DNA of 7,602 bases, from assembly GCA_913056475.1 (NCBI GenBank), contig CAJXMS010000104.1, positions 1 through 7,602 of the forward strand, given 5' to 3'. This stretch comes from an uncultured Bacteroidota bacterium. Lineage in GTDB: Bacteria; Bacteroidota; Bacteroidia; Flavobacteriales; Schleiferiaceae. Positions 6,397-7,602 of this stretch are shown in pieces. The notes under the pieces were generated by a model. The model searched no databases and was not told where the DNA came from. It saw only the letters and a program-made list of their open reading frames with translations. The translations under genes were made by a program, and so were the position numbers. Within the stretch, counting starts at the first letter, position 1; every line of letters begins with the position of its first letter.

Positions 6397-7602
6397 TTAC
6401 TTACAAAACATCCCCACCGACAGCTCTTCTATAACGATAGGGACGGCCGAATTGCGAAGGGTAAGGCAGATCTCCCGGTCCCTGCCAGGTTCCCATTCAA
6501 AGTAATCGCTTTTCACCTGGCCTGGAGCGGAGGGCATGCGGTTAAAATAAAATGTTTCCCTTTTTTGCCCGCTTTCAACCAGAAGAGTAGCCCGGCAGCG
6601 ACCTTTCCGCACACTGCGCAGGCTAATATCCAGATAGGAAGCGCCCTGAGGGATATTCAAGCAAGTGTCGTAAACCGCTCCCTTTTTAAGCTGGATGGAA
6701 GACAGGTGCCCCATTTCTAATCGACTTAGATACTGGGCAAAAGCCAAAGGGGTTGCTTCAAGTTTCATCAATTGAATGGGGATGGACTTCTGAAAAGCTC
6801 TGCTCTGTAAGGCCGCTACTTTGACGGAATCTACCTCTACTATTCTTTGATGGAGAGGATCATGAAAAGGTTGAAGTAGATAACCGTTTTCCCAATTAAG
6901 GGGATTGAGCCGGTAGCGGCGAAAAGTACCATCTTGGAGTGCATATTCTACAAAAAGACCTGGTGATTTCATTATGCTTTGTATTTGGCCCAATAGGGTA
7001 TGCTGAATGGAACCACTAAAGAATAACATCTGGCCGTCTCGTATCGGATGGGAGTACCACTGGTTTAAATGAAGTGTATCTACCCTTTTAGTGAGCGTAT
7101 CCAGCGTTAAAGTTTTTGAGCGCCTATGCCATACCGTATAGTCCAGCTTAGCGCGAGGGGTAAACGGTTTTGGGGCACTGTAATTTTCCCAAATGGCGGT
7201 CCGCGATAGGGGAGCTACGTTCCATAGGTAATTATCATCTACCCCCAGCGGATCCCGGATGGACTGGTAAGAACCAGGATGTAGAATCAACCTTGGCGGG
7301 GCCTTGGCGTCTGCAAAATAGGCCGCGTTCCGTGCATCCAAGTAGGGGTGATAAGCGGCATAAGCCTGCACCACAGGTGGAGGTAAGGATTCCGTAAGCA
7401 GGTGATTCCACGGGTAGGCTACCGCCTGGGAGTCCACAAGTGATGGGGCATTCGTGGTAGCACTCTCCCAGTCTTGCTGATATTGGGCCTCAGAGACAGT
7501 AGGCCGTAAAAGGCGTTGTAAAAAAACAACGGGGTGAAAATCATTAGTGACAAATCGGTTAAGCCCTACGGCGTACTTAGCCAGCAGGCTAAATGTAATA
7601 AT
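6397..7602 (-). CDS. Partial CDS: C-terminal part of a probable large membrane glycosyltransferase-like protein
   Basis: The frame stays open from the stop at 6397 to the window edge, giving 401 residues with the N-terminus outside. The GTG at 7437 is only an internal codon: in-frame residues upstream include KYAVGLNRFVTNDFHPVVFLQ. The segment VVQAYAAYHPYLDARNAAYFADAKAPPRLIL, followed by IRDPLGVDDNYLW and later TVWHRR, resembles the conserved extracytoplasmic region of large polytopic proteins of GT-C type ('Y-x-x-Y-T-x-x-L-D-x-x-N ... AP ... D-x-R ... L-x-R'). The rest looks like beta-rich domains, with NPLNWENGYLLQPF midway. Two cysteines lie near the C-terminal end (ICLTL, MFCK). No membrane span is evident in the visible part, so the transmembrane half would lie beyond 7602. 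The assignment comes from remembered family patterns and is tentative. Confidence 0.6.
   Translation of the reverse strand: MITFSLLAKYAVGLNRFVTNDFHPVVFLQRLLRPTVSEAQYQQDWESATTNAPSLVDSQAVAYPWNHLLTESLPPPVVQAYAAYHPYLDARNAAYFADAKAPPRLILHPGSYQSIRDPLGVDDNYLWNVAPLSRTAIWENYSAPKPFTPRAKLDYTVWHRRSKTLTLDTLTKRVDTLHLNQWYSHPIRDGQMLFFSGSIQHTLLGQIQSIMKSPGLFVEYALQDGTFRRYRLNPLNWENGYLLQPFHDPLHQRIVEVDSVKVAALQSRAFQKSIPIQLMKLEATPLAFAQYLSRLEMGHLSSIQLKKGAVYDTCLNIPQGASYLDISLRSVRKGRCRATLLVESGQKRETFYFNRMPSAPGQVKSDYFEWEPGRDREICLTLRNSAVPIVIEELSVGMFCK

Overview
The window looks like chromosomal DNA of a member of the Bacteroidota. The main reason is the promoter signature: boxes of the form TAnnTTTG, the -7 element of Bacteroidota sigma factors, stand just upstream of four transcription units (tRNA-Val, a family 2 glycosyltransferase, a membrane protein and prfB). 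Shine-Dalgarno sequences are weak or absent. The tRNA has no encoded CCA end, and a small GIY-YIG gene sits beside it. The genus cannot be read from this window; a Saprospiria-like lineage is only a guess.

Layout. Positions 1-512 hold no gene but contain two diverged copies of a 125-127 bp direct repeat, each with a perfect 8-bp hairpin, plus degenerate repeat-like sequence. A secreted protein of unknown function (513-1130, minus) is divergent from an FkbM-like methyltransferase (1265-2077, plus). Positions 2095-2760 form the most unusual part. A promoter is followed by a truncated tRNA-Val-like fragment whose anticodon arm is replaced by a 20-nt palindrome, then an intact tRNA-Val(TAC), a terminator, a GIY-YIG nuclease-domain gene, a second tRNA-like copy with the same palindrome plus a 26-nt insertion in the T loop, and a second copy of the terminator. 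The GIY-YIG gene is thus bracketed by direct repeats of tRNA plus terminator.

A family 2 glycosyltransferase (2795-3583, minus) and a polytopic membrane protein (3727-5067, plus) diverge from a 143-bp intergenic region. The membrane protein gene converges on prfB (release factor 2, 5024-6121, minus) and overlaps it by 44 bp at the 3' ends. prfB lacks the usual programmed frameshift. The window ends inside a minus-strand gene (6397 to beyond 7602) whose C-terminal region resembles the extracytoplasmic tail of large membrane proteins of the GT-C glycosyltransferase type.

The methyltransferase, glycosyltransferase and two membrane proteins suggest roles in cell-surface glycan or lipid-linked sugar metabolism. 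They do not form one operon: each has its own promoter or orientation. prfB is a housekeeping gene unrelated to them.
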